In this document: positions 44,236 to 52,802 of the stretch, piece by piece
Layout of the letters: every line of letters begins with the position of its first letter
Position numbering within the stretch: the stretch's first letter is position 1
Origin: DATJPD01 sp035506575
Lineage (GTDB): Bacteria > Pseudomonadota > Alphaproteobacteria > CACIAM-22H2
DNA length: 64,000 nucleotides
Assembly: GCA_035506575.1 (NCBI GenBank)
Contig: DATJPD010000184.1
Span: forward strand, 62,001-126,000
Direction: 5' to 3'
Notes under the pieces: generated by a model
What the model saw: the letters and a program-made list of their open reading frames with translations, nothing else
Told to the model about the DNA's origin: nothing
The model's database searches: none
Translations under genes and position numbers: made by a program

Positions 44236-44749
44236 GTTTGAGGCGGGAGACTAGCCACGCCGTTGTACGACGCAAGACCGGAAGAAGCCGCGAGTAAGCT
44301 TGGAGTAAGCTTGCTGGAAGTCGCCCACGGATCATCCGCGCGCACGTCACGGGGGGCTGCCAGCGGAGCGGTAAAATGAAAGCGCCGTCCGGGGACCTCC
44401 GGACGGCGCACCGGGCGACGCGGGGATTTCCGGTCGGCCCACGCATTACGCGTGAATCGCAATGCTGGACGCGCTTTTAACCAATGCGGCTGAATGAAAG
44501 CTTAACGATGCCCGGCGGCGGGCATTTATTAAGAATGACTATTACTTGCATAATCGCGCAAAGTCGCATATCACCAAAGGGATGACCTCGCGAGTGAGAG
44601 TGAGTCGCGGCGCGTAAGCACCGCGGACGGACACACGCGGGGTCTTGTCCAAGCCAGCCATCCGACGGTGCGCGCTGCGGGCGCGTCCTTCCGAAAGCCA
44701 GCCAGGATCGAACAGATGCGCGAGATCGATCGGCTTCGGAGGGAGTCCT
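44236..44749. other. long divergent intergenic region
   Basis: 514 bases between the Bug gene (-) and the porin gene (+), with no credible gene. The right half (44500-44570) is conspicuously AT-rich for this genome and probably holds the porin promoter. It contains an 11-bp perfect hairpin at 44382-44409 and a near-palindrome at 44544-44564 (ACTTGC, eight bases, GCAAAGT). Confidence 0.6.
44382..44409 (-). terminator. hairpin with T-rich tail on the minus strand
   Basis: GCGCCGTCCGG (44382-44392), six-base loop, CCGGACGGCGC (44399-44409). Read on the minus strand it is followed by TTTCATTTT, like an intrinsic terminator, yet no annotated minus-strand gene lies upstream. It could end a small RNA starting in the AT-rich stretch near 44500-44560. 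Confidence 0.45.
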
Positions 44750-46297
44750 ATGCCAAAGACGCTGTGGGTGCGGCTGTGCACCCCGACAATTCTTGCGGCC
44801 TCGCTGCTCGGCGCGGGCGCGGTCCGCGCGGCGGAGCCGCCGGCGCAGTCTCCTCCGGTGGCGCAGGACGAGATCCTGCGCGAACTGCGCGCGATGGCGG
44901 CGCGCATCACCGTCCTCGAGAACGAATTGCGCGCCGAGAAGGCCGCGCATGCCGTGGCACCGGCGAAAGCGCCGGCGGCCGTGACGTCCACCCCTGCATC
45001 GGCACCGTTCACGGTGCAGGCGCCCGCGGCATCGCCAACCGCCGCCCAGCCCATCCCGCCTCAGGGGACGCCCGCGCAGACCAAGCAGGCCGAGGACAAA
45101 GGCCTGTTCGGTCTGGCGCCGTCGCCGATCGAGGGGCTGACGTTCGGCGCCTATGGCGAGCTCAAATACGGCGGCAAGCAGAACCCGTCGGCGGGTGGGC
45201 AGTGGCAGACCGGCTTCGATGCGGCGCGCGTGGTGCTGCTGCCGAGCTATCAGATCACGGACGATATCGTGTTCAACGCCGAGATCGAGTTCGAGCACGC
45301 GGGCAGCGGCTTCGACAACGACGACAAGCTGCACGGCACCGCCGAGATCGAGCAGGCCTATATCGATTTCAAGCCGTCGCCTTATCTCAATATCCGCTCG
45401 CCCGGCGTCGACTTGGTGCCGGTCGGCTACATCAACCTGCATCACGAGCCGACACTCTTCTACAGCGTCGACCGGCCGGAGCTGGCGAATGGCCTCATTC
45501 CCAGCACCTGGGCAGCGCCCGCGACCGGCGTCTACGGCAAGATCGTCGACAACCTCAATTACCAGGTCCAGCTCAGCAAGGGGCTCGAGGATTTCGGCGA
45601 TTCGTTCGACTCGCGGACCGACGCCAACACGGTGCCCACGGGCTCCTACATGGCGGGCATCGATGGCAAGAACGCGCTCGGCTTCAGCAAGGCGCCGCTC
45701 GGCGATTTTCGCCAGCTCAACAACGCCTGGGCGACCACCGTGCAACTCACCTATACGCCGCCCTTCATTCCAGGCCTGGCCGGCAGCACCGCGGTCTACT
45801 ACACGCCCAACACCACGCCGCGTGGCGCGCATTCGGATGCGGGAACACCTCTCGGCCACTCGAGCCTCACCCTGGTCGACACCGAGTTCCGCTATCGGCC
45901 GCCCGACACGCACTGGGAGTTCCGCGGCGAGTTCGTCGGGCTCTCGATCGGCGATCCCGCCAATATGCGCGCCAACAACGACAGCGATTCCTCGAACAAT
46001 GTCGGCCGCACCATGTACGGGCTTTCGGGCGAGGTTGCCTACCACTATTCGCTCGGCACCGTCATGAAGAGCGATTGGGAGGCGGTGCCGTTCTATCGCT
46101 ACACGTACGAAAGACTGCAGGCCGGCGGCTTCGCGGGCTCCGATGCCAACGCGCCCACGAGCGCCGGACGGCCCCAGTTCCACACCGTCGGCGTCGCGGT
46201 CTTCCCGACGCCCAAGGTCGTGCTCAAGCTGGACTACCAGAAGGTGCTCGGCGTGCACCAGGATTCGGTGCTGGGTGCGGTCGGCTTCTTCTTCTGA
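44750..46297 (+). CDS. outer-membrane porin (phosphate-selective-porin-like)
   Basis: 515 residues. The signal peptide ends near GAVRAAE. A predicted coiled coil (EILRELRAMAARITVLENELRAEKAA, about 38-63) and an Ala/Pro linker precede a beta-barrel from about residue 120 (FGAYGELKYGG onward, alternating aromatic strands). The terminal residue is Phe (GFFF), the usual signal for outer-membrane assembly. GGAGGGAG lies 5 bases before ATG 44750. It is first in the porin, FMN-binding protein, ApbE, membrane-protein unit; the next gene starts 13 bases later. Confidence 0.88.
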   Translation: MPKTLWVRLCTPTILAASLLGAGAVRAAEPPAQSPPVAQDEILRELRAMAARITVLENELRAEKAAHAVAPAKAPAAVTSTPASAPFTVQAPAASPTAAQPIPPQGTPAQTKQAEDKGLFGLAPSPIEGLTFGAYGELKYGGKQNPSAGGQWQTGFDAARVVLLPSYQITDDIVFNAEIEFEHAGSGFDNDDKLHGTAEIEQAYIDFKPSPYLNIRSPGVDLVPVGYINLHHEPTLFYSVDRPELANGLIPSTWAAPATGVYGKIVDNLNYQVQLSKGLEDFGDSFDSRTDANTVPTGSYMAGIDGKNALGFSKAPLGDFRQLNNAWATTVQLTYTPPFIPGLAGSTAVYYTPNTTPRGAHSDAGTPLGHSSLTLVDTEFRYRPPDTHWEFRGEFVGLSIGDPANMRANNDSDSSNNVGRTMYGLSGEVAYHYSLGTVMKSDWEAVPFYRYTYERLQAGGFAGSDANAPTSAGRPQFHTVGVAVFPTPKVVLKLDYQKVLGVHQDSVLGAVGFFF

Positions 46298-46310
46298 CGG
46301 AGAACCGGCG

Positions 46311-46850
46311 ATGAGCGGCTGGAAGACCTGGGTGGTCCCGCCGGCCATCGTGATGGCGGCCGCGGTGCCGGCGCGCGCGACGCAGTACCTGAGCCTGGCC
46401 GACGCGCAACGGCTGGCTTTTCCCGCCGCCACGCAATTCCAACCGGCGAACGTCGTCTACACTCCTCAGCAGGCCGCCGCGATCGAGAAACGATCCGGCC
46501 AGCCGGTGCGCACCAGGGGCGAGCAGGTATGGCGCGCGATGGACGGCGACAAGTTCCTCGGCTTCTTCATTCTCGACTACGTGATCGGCAAGCATCTCGT
46601 GATCGACTATGCGGTGGCGCTCGAGCCCGACGGCAAGGTGCGGCGGGTCGAGATCCTCGAGTACCGGGAATCCTACGGCTTCGAAATAACGAACGCCGAC
46701 TGGCTGAAGCAGTTCGAGGGCAAATCCAGCCGCGATCCTGTTCAGGTGGACAAGGATATCCGCAACATCTCCGGTGCCACGTTGTCGGCGCACCACGTGA
46801 CCGAGGGCATCAAACGGGTGCTGGCCTTCTATGACGTCTGCCTCCATTGA
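46311..46850 (+). CDS. periplasmic FMN-binding-domain protein
   Basis: 179 residues. The signal peptide ends near VPARAT. The C-terminal FMN-binding domain carries NISGATLSAHHVTEGIKR; Thr 157 in SGATLS is the expected covalent FMN attachment residue, as in NqrC/RnfG. It overlaps apbE, whose product performs that flavinylation. The gene starts at ATG 46311, close to GGAGAACC, after the porin stop. Confidence 0.88.
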   Translation: MSGWKTWVVPPAIVMAAAVPARATQYLSLADAQRLAFPAATQFQPANVVYTPQQAAAIEKRSGQPVRTRGEQVWRAMDGDKFLGFFILDYVIGKHLVIDYAVALEPDGKVRRVEILEYRESYGFEITNADWLKQFEGKSSRDPVQVDKDIRNISGATLSAHHVTEGIKRVLAFYDVCLH

Positions 46851-47760
46851 GCTGCGCCGCGCGCGCCCGCTGCTCGGCACCGTGGTCGAGATCGCGGTGA
46901 CGGCGCAGGACCATGCCCGCGGTCACGCGGCGATCGATGAAGCGTTCGCCGCCGTGGAGCAGGTGCATCGCCTGATGAGCTTCCACGAGCCGCACAGCGA
47001 CGTGAGCCGCCTCAACCATGGTGCTGCGGACATGGCAATCGCCGTGCATCCATGGACATACCTCGTCCTCGAGGCCGCGGCGGAATTTCGCCGCGCGTCT
47101 GCAGGTCTGTTCGATGTGTCCATCGCCCGCCATCTGCAGGCGCAGGGGGTGCTGCCGCTTCCCGTCATTGCGAGCGAAGCGAAGCAATCGAGCGAAACAG
47201 CTCTGGATCGCTTCGGCGCTGGTGCCCCTCGCCATGACGCGATGATCGCTCTTCTTCCCGGCAACTGCGTCCGCTTCTCCTCGCCGGAAATCCGCATCGA
47301 TCTCGGCGGCATCGCCAAGGGATTCGCGGTCGACCGCGCGGTCGAGGTGTTGCGGGCGCACGGCATCGCGCGCGGGCTCGTGAATGCGGGGGGCGACCTG
47401 TTTGCGTTCGGTGCCCCTCATGCGGTCGACCTCCGCGATCCGCGCCGTCCCGCGGCACTGCTGGGGCGCCTCGTGATTGCCGATCAGGCCGTCGCGTCGA
47501 GCGCTCGCGCAGTTCCCGAAGCTGCCCCCTCGCTGATCGTCCATCCGCACACCGGGCGCACGGCCGCGGCGGCGCTGGGTGCGACCGTGCTGGCGCGCGA
47601 CGCCACCACGGCCGATGCGCTGACGAAGCTTGTCCTGCTGCTCGGCCGGGAGGCCGCGCAGATCCTGGCCCGCTACGGCGCGCGTGCGCTGTTCGTGGCA
47701 CCCGACGGCGTCGTGCACGTCACCGACGGCTGGCCGGAGGCCGTCGGCCATGCGGCTTAA
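46831..47760 (+). CDS. apbE: FAD:protein FMN transferase carrying an inserted repeat-encoded segment
   Basis: 309 residues. Family blocks are RARPLLGTVVEI, LMSFHEPHSDVSRLN, IDLGGIAKGFAVDRAVEVLRAHGI and ARGLVNAGGDLFAFG, then ATTADALTKLVLLLG. It transfers FMN from FAD to a Thr in a partner, here most likely the overlapping FMN-binding protein. No clear Sec signal is visible. About 25 residues, beginning VIASEAKQSSETALDRF near residue 112, are encoded by a palindromic repeat element (47164-47238) inserted in frame ahead of the DLGGIAKG motif. All motifs downstream remain in frame. It overlaps the next gene by 11 bases. Confidence 0.9.
   Translation: MTSASIELRRARPLLGTVVEIAVTAQDHARGHAAIDEAFAAVEQVHRLMSFHEPHSDVSRLNHGAADMAIAVHPWTYLVLEAAAEFRRASAGLFDVSIARHLQAQGVLPLPVIASEAKQSSETALDRFGAGAPRHDAMIALLPGNCVRFSSPEIRIDLGGIAKGFAVDRAVEVLRAHGIARGLVNAGGDLFAFGAPHAVDLRDPRRPAALLGRLVIADQAVASSARAVPEAAPSLIVHPHTGRTAAAALGATVLARDATTADALTKLVLLLGREAAQILARYGARALFVAPDGVVHVTDGWPEAVGHAA
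47164..47238. repeat. palindromic interspersed element inside apbE
   Basis: The left arm starts GTCATTGCGAGCGAAG and continues to 47189. The right arm (about 47206-47238) is a degraded reverse complement ending CGCCATGAC. Total length is 75 bases, a multiple of three, so the reading frame survives. The left-arm sequence is of a type often scattered through alphaproteobacterial genomes between genes. A partial related copy lies at 60332. Confidence 0.75.
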
Positions 47761-48205
47761 CCGCACCTTGCGCCTGAGCCTCTATGCAGCGCTCATCGTG
47801 CTGCTGGCCACCGGCATCGGGTGGCTCGTGATCGATGCGACCAAGGATCCGTTTCAGCCGGGCGGAAGCGGCGAGGCGGAGCCGCTCCTTCTCGCCGTCC
47901 ACGGTGGTGCCGCGATGGCGTTCCTGATCCTGCTGGGCGCGCTGGTGCCGCTGCATGTGCAGGGCAACTGGGCGCGCGACCGCAACCGCTGGACGGGCGT
48001 GGTCATGCTGGCGATCAATGCCGTGCTGATCTTGACCGCCTATGCGCTCTACTACAGCGGCTCCGACCTTTTGCGGGGCTGGGCGAGCGATCTGCACATC
48101 GGCGCCGGATTGTTCCTGCCGCTGTGGCTCGGCGTGCATGTCTGGCTCGGCTGGCGGACCCGGGTGGCCGCTCAGCGCGCGCTCGCCAACGCCGACTGGC
48201 AATAG
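47750..48205 (+). CDS. four-helix membrane protein, cytochrome-b-like
   Basis: 151 residues with four membrane segments (about 6-28, 45-66, 80-103 and 112-133). Histidines in LLAVHGGAA, VPLHVQG, DLHIGAG and LGVHVWLG sit near membrane faces and could bind one or two b-type haems, as in small quinol or ferric-reductase-like proteins. It may pass electrons to the periplasmic flavoprotein encoded two genes upstream. The exact family is not certain. It overlaps the apbE stop. Confidence 0.7.
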   Translation: MRLNRTLRLSLYAALIVLLATGIGWLVIDATKDPFQPGGSGEAEPLLLAVHGGAAMAFLILLGALVPLHVQGNWARDRNRWTGVVMLAINAVLILTAYALYYSGSDLLRGWASDLHIGAGLFLPLWLGVHVWLGWRTRVAAQRALANADWQ

Positions 48206-48329
48206 ATCCCGACCCCTTGGCGGGGCAGGTTGCCGTGACAATATCGTGAGATAGGGCCTCCCCGCTCATCACAACCAGGCGTGGCGGCGGGGCAACAGTG
48301 TGACTGTTCTCACTGCGGTGTGGCCCTGA

Positions 48330-48344
48330 TTAATGTCTGATTAA
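48330..48344 (+). promoter_or_regulatory. CtrA-type box
   Basis: TTAA-TGTCTGA-TTAA, followed by C, is a perfect match to the full CtrA binding site TTAA-N7-TTAA. It lies 134 bases before the PBP start in an AT-rich stretch. The larger unit is a direct repeat of CTGATTAA (48326 and 48337) with an 11-base period. Confidence 0.7.
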
Positions 48345-48477
48345 CAAATCCAGCCGAAACTGGACGGGCCCAAACATCGGGAAGGCGTGCGTAACACTAT
48401 GGATTCGAGGCGGTATTTAGCTCCGCAATCGGCTCAGAACGAGCCTGCGGCCGGCCCGGCACGGCCATAGGCCCGCT

Positions 48478-51400
48478 ATGTCGGACATTCCTCTCAATGC
48501 CCTGCACCCGGCGGCCGTCGACCTCGAGCCCACAGCAACCCCGCCGGACATCGCCACCCCGCCGAAAGAGCAGAAGCGGCCGCTCCACATCGCCATCCTT
48601 CTGTGGGCGGCGCGGCTTACGGCCCTCGCCATGGCCGCCGGTGCGGTCTATCTCGAGGCGCACACGTCGTTTGTGGAATCGTTTCTCCTCGCGCGTGTCG
48701 CCAAGCCCGCCACGTACTCGATCGGCATCGGACCCAGCGAGACGCTGCAGGTCCCGCCGCCAAGTCCGTACGACGACCGCCTCGGCTATTCGCATCTCGG
48801 CGCGTATGTCGACGCGCTGACCGCCCGCCATTTCGTCATCGAGCGCCAGGCGCGCCTGTCGCCCGAGCTCGCGAAGCTGTCATCGATCGCCGGCTATCCG
48901 ATCTATCGCGAGAAATCGCAGGCGGGGGTCAGCCTGCTCGACCGCGCCGGCGCTCCGCTCTATGAGTCGACCTATCCGGAGCAGGCCTATCCGCAGTTCG
49001 CCGCGATCCCGCCGATCCTCGTGGATTCCCTGTTGTTCGTGGAGGACCAGAACGTCCTCGACGAGAGTGCTCCGCACCGCAATCCTGCGATCGACTGGAA
49101 GCGCTTCCCGGTCGCGGCCGCGGCGCACCTCGCCGGGCATTTCGATCCGCGTATCAAGGACGGGGGCGCCTCCACCCTGGCCACGCAGATCGAGAAGTTC
49201 CGCCACTGGCCGGGGGGCCGCACCGGAACCGCCGGGGACAAGCTGCGTCAGATGGCGATGGCGAGCTTGCGCGCCTATTCCGACGGCCCCGACACCATGG
49301 CGATGCGCCGCGACATCGTCACCACGTACCTGAACTCGACGCCGCTGAGCTCGCGGGCAGGGTATGGCGAGATCATCGGCGTGCCCGAAGGCCTGCATGC
49401 CTGGTACGGCACCGACTACGCGGAGGTGTCGCGGGCGCTTACCTCGCCGGCGCACAGCGAGGCGGAGCTCGCGCGCAAGGCCCAACTCTACAAGCAGGCG
49501 CTGAGCCTGATCCTGGCCGAGCGGCGCCCGTCCTATTATCTCGCGACCGACCACGAGGCGTTGCGCAAGCTGACCGACAACTATCTGGGCCTGCTGGCCG
49601 CGGCCGGGGTGATCGATCGGCCGCTCGCCGAGGCGGCGCTGCGCGCCGATCTTCCCATCACCCCGCAACCGCCGGCGCCGGCTCCGGTGTCGTTCGTCGC
49701 CCGCAAGGCTGCCGACGCGCTGCGCACCGAGCTCCTGACGATGCTGAAGGTGCCCAACCTCTACAGCGTCGATCGCCTCGACCTCACCGCGCAGTCGACC
49801 CTCGACGCGGACGCTCAGGGCCGCGTCGCCGGCGTGCTGTCGAAGCTCGGCGACCGCCAGACCGTGCAGGACATGGGGATGGTCGGGAAGTTCCTGCTGG
49901 GCGATGCCGATCCCGCCAGGGTCACCTACAGCGTCGTGCTCTACGAGCGCGGCCAGGACCGCAATTTCGTGCGCGTGCACGCCGACAGCGGCGATGAGCC
50001 GTTCGACGTCAATTCCGGCGCCAAGCTGATCCTCGGCTCGACCGCCAAGCTGCGCACCATGATCACCTATCTCAACATCATGTCGGGCTTGCGCGACCGC
50101 TTCGACGGCCAGTCGCCGGCCCAGCTCGAGCAGGCCGCGGCGTCGGCCCAGGACCCGCTGACCCGCTGGGCCGCGACCTACCTCGCCGGGACCTCGGATC
50201 ACCGGCTCCAGCCGATGCTGGATGCGGCGATGCGGCGGCAGTATTCCGGCAGCACGCAAGAGGTGTTCTTCACCGGCGGCGGCGACCACGTCTTCCATAA
50301 TTTCGAGAAGAAAGAGGACTTCCAGGTCTACAGCGTCGAGGACGCGTTCGAGAACTCCGTGAACCTCTCGTTCGTGCGCATCATGCGCGACATCGTGCAC
50401 TACGAAATGGCGCAGGCGCAGGGAGCTGGGGAGGGCCGGGACCTGCTCGCCGACCGTCACGACGCCGAGCGCGAGGTCTATCTGCGCCGCTTTGCCGATC
50501 AGGAAGGCCAGAGCTTCCTCAACCACTTCTACGACGATTATCACGGACGCTCGCCCGACGAGGCATTGGCCTTGCTCGCCGGCCGCACGCGTCCGGTGCC
50601 CAAGCGCCTCGCGGTCGTGTTCCGCACGGCCCGCCCGAAGGCCGGCGTGGAGGAGATGCGCGAGTTCATCCATCGCCGGCTGCCCGGCGAATCGTTGAGC
50701 ACGTCGCTGCTCGAGCAGCTCTACCGCGCCTATGACCCGGCGAAGTTCGGGGTGAACGATCGCGGCTATCTCGCGGGCGTGCATCCGCTCGAGCTGTGGC
50801 TGGTCGCCTACCTGCAGGAGCATCCGGACGCGACCCGCGCCGAGATCGCCGACGCTGCGGGGACGGCGCGCCAGGAAGCGTATTCGTGGCTTTACAAGAC
50901 CCCCAACAAGCGTGCCCAGGACACCCGCATCCGCATCCTGCTCGAAGAGGATGCCTTCGCCCGCATCCTGCAGGATTGGAAGAAGCAGGGCTATCCGTTC
51001 GGGCATCTCGTTCCCTCCTATGCGACCGCGATCGGCAGCTCGGGTGACCGGCCGGACGCGCTGGCGGAGCTGATGGGCATCATCGTCAATGACGGGGTGC
51101 GCCTGCCGTCCGACGACATCGAGCGCCTGAGCTTCGCCAAAGACACGCCGTACGAAACCGATTTCGCGTTCGCACCCCACGAGCCCGAGCGGGTCATCGC
51201 ACCCGAGGTCGCGGCCACGGCGCGCCGCGCGCTCATGGGCGTCGTCGCCAACGGCACCGGCAATCGCGTCCGCAACGTCTTCTACACGACCGATGGCAAG
51301 CCGCTCGCGATCGGCGGCAAGACGGGCACCGGCGACAACCGGTTCGACAAGTTCGGCCCGGGCGGCGCCGTCATTGAATCGCGCCCCGTGGACCGTACCG

Positions 51401-51672
51401 CGACCTTCGTGTTCTTCCTGGGCGACAAGTTCTACGGCACGATCACCGCCTATGTGCGCGGGAAGGAGTCTGGCGACTATCACTTCACCAGCGCGCTCGC
51501 GGTGCAGCTCCTGAAGTCGTTGTCTCCGGACCTCCGGCCGCTGCTCGGCACGGCGCCGGCTCCGGTCGCGGCACTGCGCACGACACCGGTGCTGCATCCG
51601 CCGGCCAGGCCCGCCGCCGACGAAGAGCCCTCCGACGGCAGCGTCACCGTTGACGAAGACGCGCTGCAGTAG
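48478..51672 (+). CDS. divergent class A penicillin-binding protein
   Basis: 1064 residues. A cytoplasmic N-terminus and one membrane helix (about 37-60) are followed by a glycosyltransferase domain (about 165-340; catalytic Glu in FVEDQN near 189, and GGASTLATQIEKF near 229-241 in place of the usual GGSTITQQ). The transpeptidase domain has Ser521 in STAK, SVN at 627-629 and KTGT at 948-951. Between SxN and KTG lie ~319 residues, far more than normal, including a charged helical insert. It is an inner-membrane peptidoglycan synthase likely specialised for a particular cell stage. It is preceded by the CtrA-type box. Confidence 0.85.
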   Translation: MSDIPLNALHPAAVDLEPTATPPDIATPPKEQKRPLHIAILLWAARLTALAMAAGAVYLEAHTSFVESFLLARVAKPATYSIGIGPSETLQVPPPSPYDDRLGYSHLGAYVDALTARHFVIERQARLSPELAKLSSIAGYPIYREKSQAGVSLLDRAGAPLYESTYPEQAYPQFAAIPPILVDSLLFVEDQNVLDESAPHRNPAIDWKRFPVAAAAHLAGHFDPRIKDGGASTLATQIEKFRHWPGGRTGTAGDKLRQMAMASLRAYSDGPDTMAMRRDIVTTYLNSTPLSSRAGYGEIIGVPEGLHAWYGTDYAEVSRALTSPAHSEAELARKAQLYKQALSLILAERRPSYYLATDHEALRKLTDNYLGLLAAAGVIDRPLAEAALRADLPITPQPPAPAPVSFVARKAADALRTELLTMLKVPNLYSVDRLDLTAQSTLDADAQGRVAGVLSKLGDRQTVQDMGMVGKFLLGDADPARVTYSVVLYERGQDRNFVRVHADSGDEPFDVNSGAKLILGSTAKLRTMITYLNIMSGLRDRFDGQSPAQLEQAAASAQDPLTRWAATYLAGTSDHRLQPMLDAAMRRQYSGSTQEVFFTGGGDHVFHNFEKKEDFQVYSVEDAFENSVNLSFVRIMRDIVHYEMAQAQGAGEGRDLLADRHDAEREVYLRRFADQEGQSFLNHFYDDYHGRSPDEALALLAGRTRPVPKRLAVVFRTARPKAGVEEMREFIHRRLPGESLSTSLLEQLYRAYDPAKFGVNDRGYLAGVHPLELWLVAYLQEHPDATRAEIADAAGTARQEAYSWLYKTPNKRAQDTRIRILLEEDAFARILQDWKKQGYPFGHLVPSYATAIGSSGDRPDALAELMGIIVNDGVRLPSDDIERLSFAKDTPYETDFAFAPHEPERVIAPEVAATARRALMGVVANGTGNRVRNVFYTTDGKPLAIGGKTGTGDNRFDKFGPGGAVIESRPVDRTATFVFFLGDKFYGTITAYVRGKESGDYHFTSALAVQLLKSLSPDLRPLLGTAPAPVAALRTTPVLHPPARPAADEEPSDGSVTVDEDALQ

Positions 51673-51987
51673 CTCATAGAGCGAACTCAGCGCATCCCTC
51701 AGCGCAGCGGCACTCCTCGCATCGGACATCGCGCGTCCACAGCCGACGTGCCCGTCAACGCGAGCCCCCGACCACAGGCACTCACGATCCCGGGATTCAT
51801 GGCCTGTTGGGCACTCGGTTTCCTAGATCAAAAAGGGTTAGATCTTCAGTGGCGCGCTCTTGAACCGGCGGAAAGGTGCGATAAGTCGCGCTTCTGGAGC
51901 CCCTCGGCCCTTTTTCCACCTTCTAATCTGCACCAACTGTGTTACTTTGTGCATTGGGCATAGGGGGCCCAACGAGGGAGCCCCGTC
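51673..51987. other. intergenic region before an HTH gene
   Basis: 315 bases; no protein with credible composition was found. It is AT-richer than average toward the right (51820-51960) and likely carries the promoter of the HTH gene at 51988. No clear terminator follows the PBP gene. Confidence 0.4.
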
Positions 51988-52329
51988 ATGACGATCAAAC
52001 GACCCGTAGTCTCGCCTGCGCAGTGCCGCGCGGCCCGCGCCCTACTCAAATGGACGCAAGCGAAGCTCGCGCAGCAGGCCGCTGTGGCGCGCAAGACCGT
52101 GGCCGATTTCGAGCTGGGCAATCGTTCGCTGCACCGCCGCACGCGTCTCGACATCACCGTGGCGCTCGAAGCCGCGGGCATCGAATTCATCTGGGGTGCG
52201 GATGGCGAGGGCGTGCGCTTCGCGCGCAAAGCCGCCGCTGCGGCTGCGACGACCGCGCCATCGGCCACATCGGGCCTGCGCCTGGCGACGGTCGGCGGAA
52301 GCGAGCCTGCCGCCGCGCGTTCGACCTAG
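51988..52329 (+). CDS. small HTH (XRE-like) DNA-binding protein, copy A
   Basis: 113 residues. A single helix-turn-helix (QCRAARALLKWTQAKLAQQAAVARKTVADFELGNRSLHRRTRLDITVALEAAGIEFIW) is followed by an Ala-rich tail. It has no other domain. A second copy at 54201 shares nearly the whole domain. GAGGGAGCC precedes the ATG. Regulatory targets are unknown. Confidence 0.85.
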   Translation: MTIKRPVVSPAQCRAARALLKWTQAKLAQQAAVARKTVADFELGNRSLHRRTRLDITVALEAAGIEFIWGADGEGVRFARKAAAAAATTAPSATSGLRLATVGGSEPAAARST

Positions 52330-52427
52330 CGGGCGGAATCCGCGCGGCCTCATACGGCGGCGCGTGAGGGATACGAGGCGAAGGGGCGAGGACAGGTGGA
52401 GGAGGCCGAGGTGTGGGAGGGGAGCCC

Positions 52428-52583
52428 GTGCCGAGCTATCGCTGCTGTTTCCTGGACCGCGACAGACACACCGTGAAAGTGGAGATCCAGGACTGCCACT
52501 TGGCGCAGTACACGTTCGTCGAGCCGTGGCTCGATCGCCGGTTGGTCGAGCGGCGCAAACGCGCGCCGGCGGTGCGTCAGTGA
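52428..52583 (+). CDS. short hypothetical protein
   Basis: 51 residues from GTG 52428 to TGA 52583, starting PSYRCCFLDRDRHTVKVEIQ. GGGAGGGGAG lies 3 bases upstream. It is basic at the end and contains three cysteines. It overlaps the next small gene as GTGA. Its composition and start resemble short alphaproteobacterial proteins of unknown function. It is too short for a firm family call. Confidence 0.5.
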   Translation: MPSYRCCFLDRDRHTVKVEIQDCHLAQYTFVEPWLDRRLVERRKRAPAVRQ

Positions 52584-52747
52584 CCCGTCTGCCCGACGCC
52601 CGCGAGTGCCGGACGCGGGCCTTGGCGTTGCTCAAGCGGGCCGCGGCTTCGACGGACGCCAAGGAAAAGGAGGAGCTCGAGATCGCCGCGCGCGAATACG
52701 AGAAGGTCGCCGACGAGATCGAGAAGTTCCGTGACAGTGGACATTAG
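52580..52747 (+). CDS. short helical protein, paralogue of the one at 58355
   Basis: 55 residues from a GTG overlapping the previous stop (GTGA). It is all-helical, with RALALLKRAAASTDAKEKEE and LEIAAREYEKVADEIEKF blocks. A similar protein lies at 58355, and both precede a stand-alone receiver gene. The family is not recognised. Confidence 0.6.
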   Translation: MTRLPDARECRTRALALLKRAAASTDAKEKEELEIAAREYEKVADEIEKFRDSGH

Positions 52748-52802
52748 AGTTCGGCCAGCCCAAACCTGCGGTTAGGCTGGTTCGCAGGCTGTTATCCCTT
52801 AC

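Noticed and set aside
48880..51729. A 949-codon open frame on the minus strand over the PBP gene
   Set aside because: The plus strand carries clear PBP motifs; the antisense product has no recognisable pattern.
51748..51963. 71-codon plus-strand ORF between the PBP and HTH genes
   Set aside because: No ribosome site and no plausible fold; it overlaps the likely HTH promoter.
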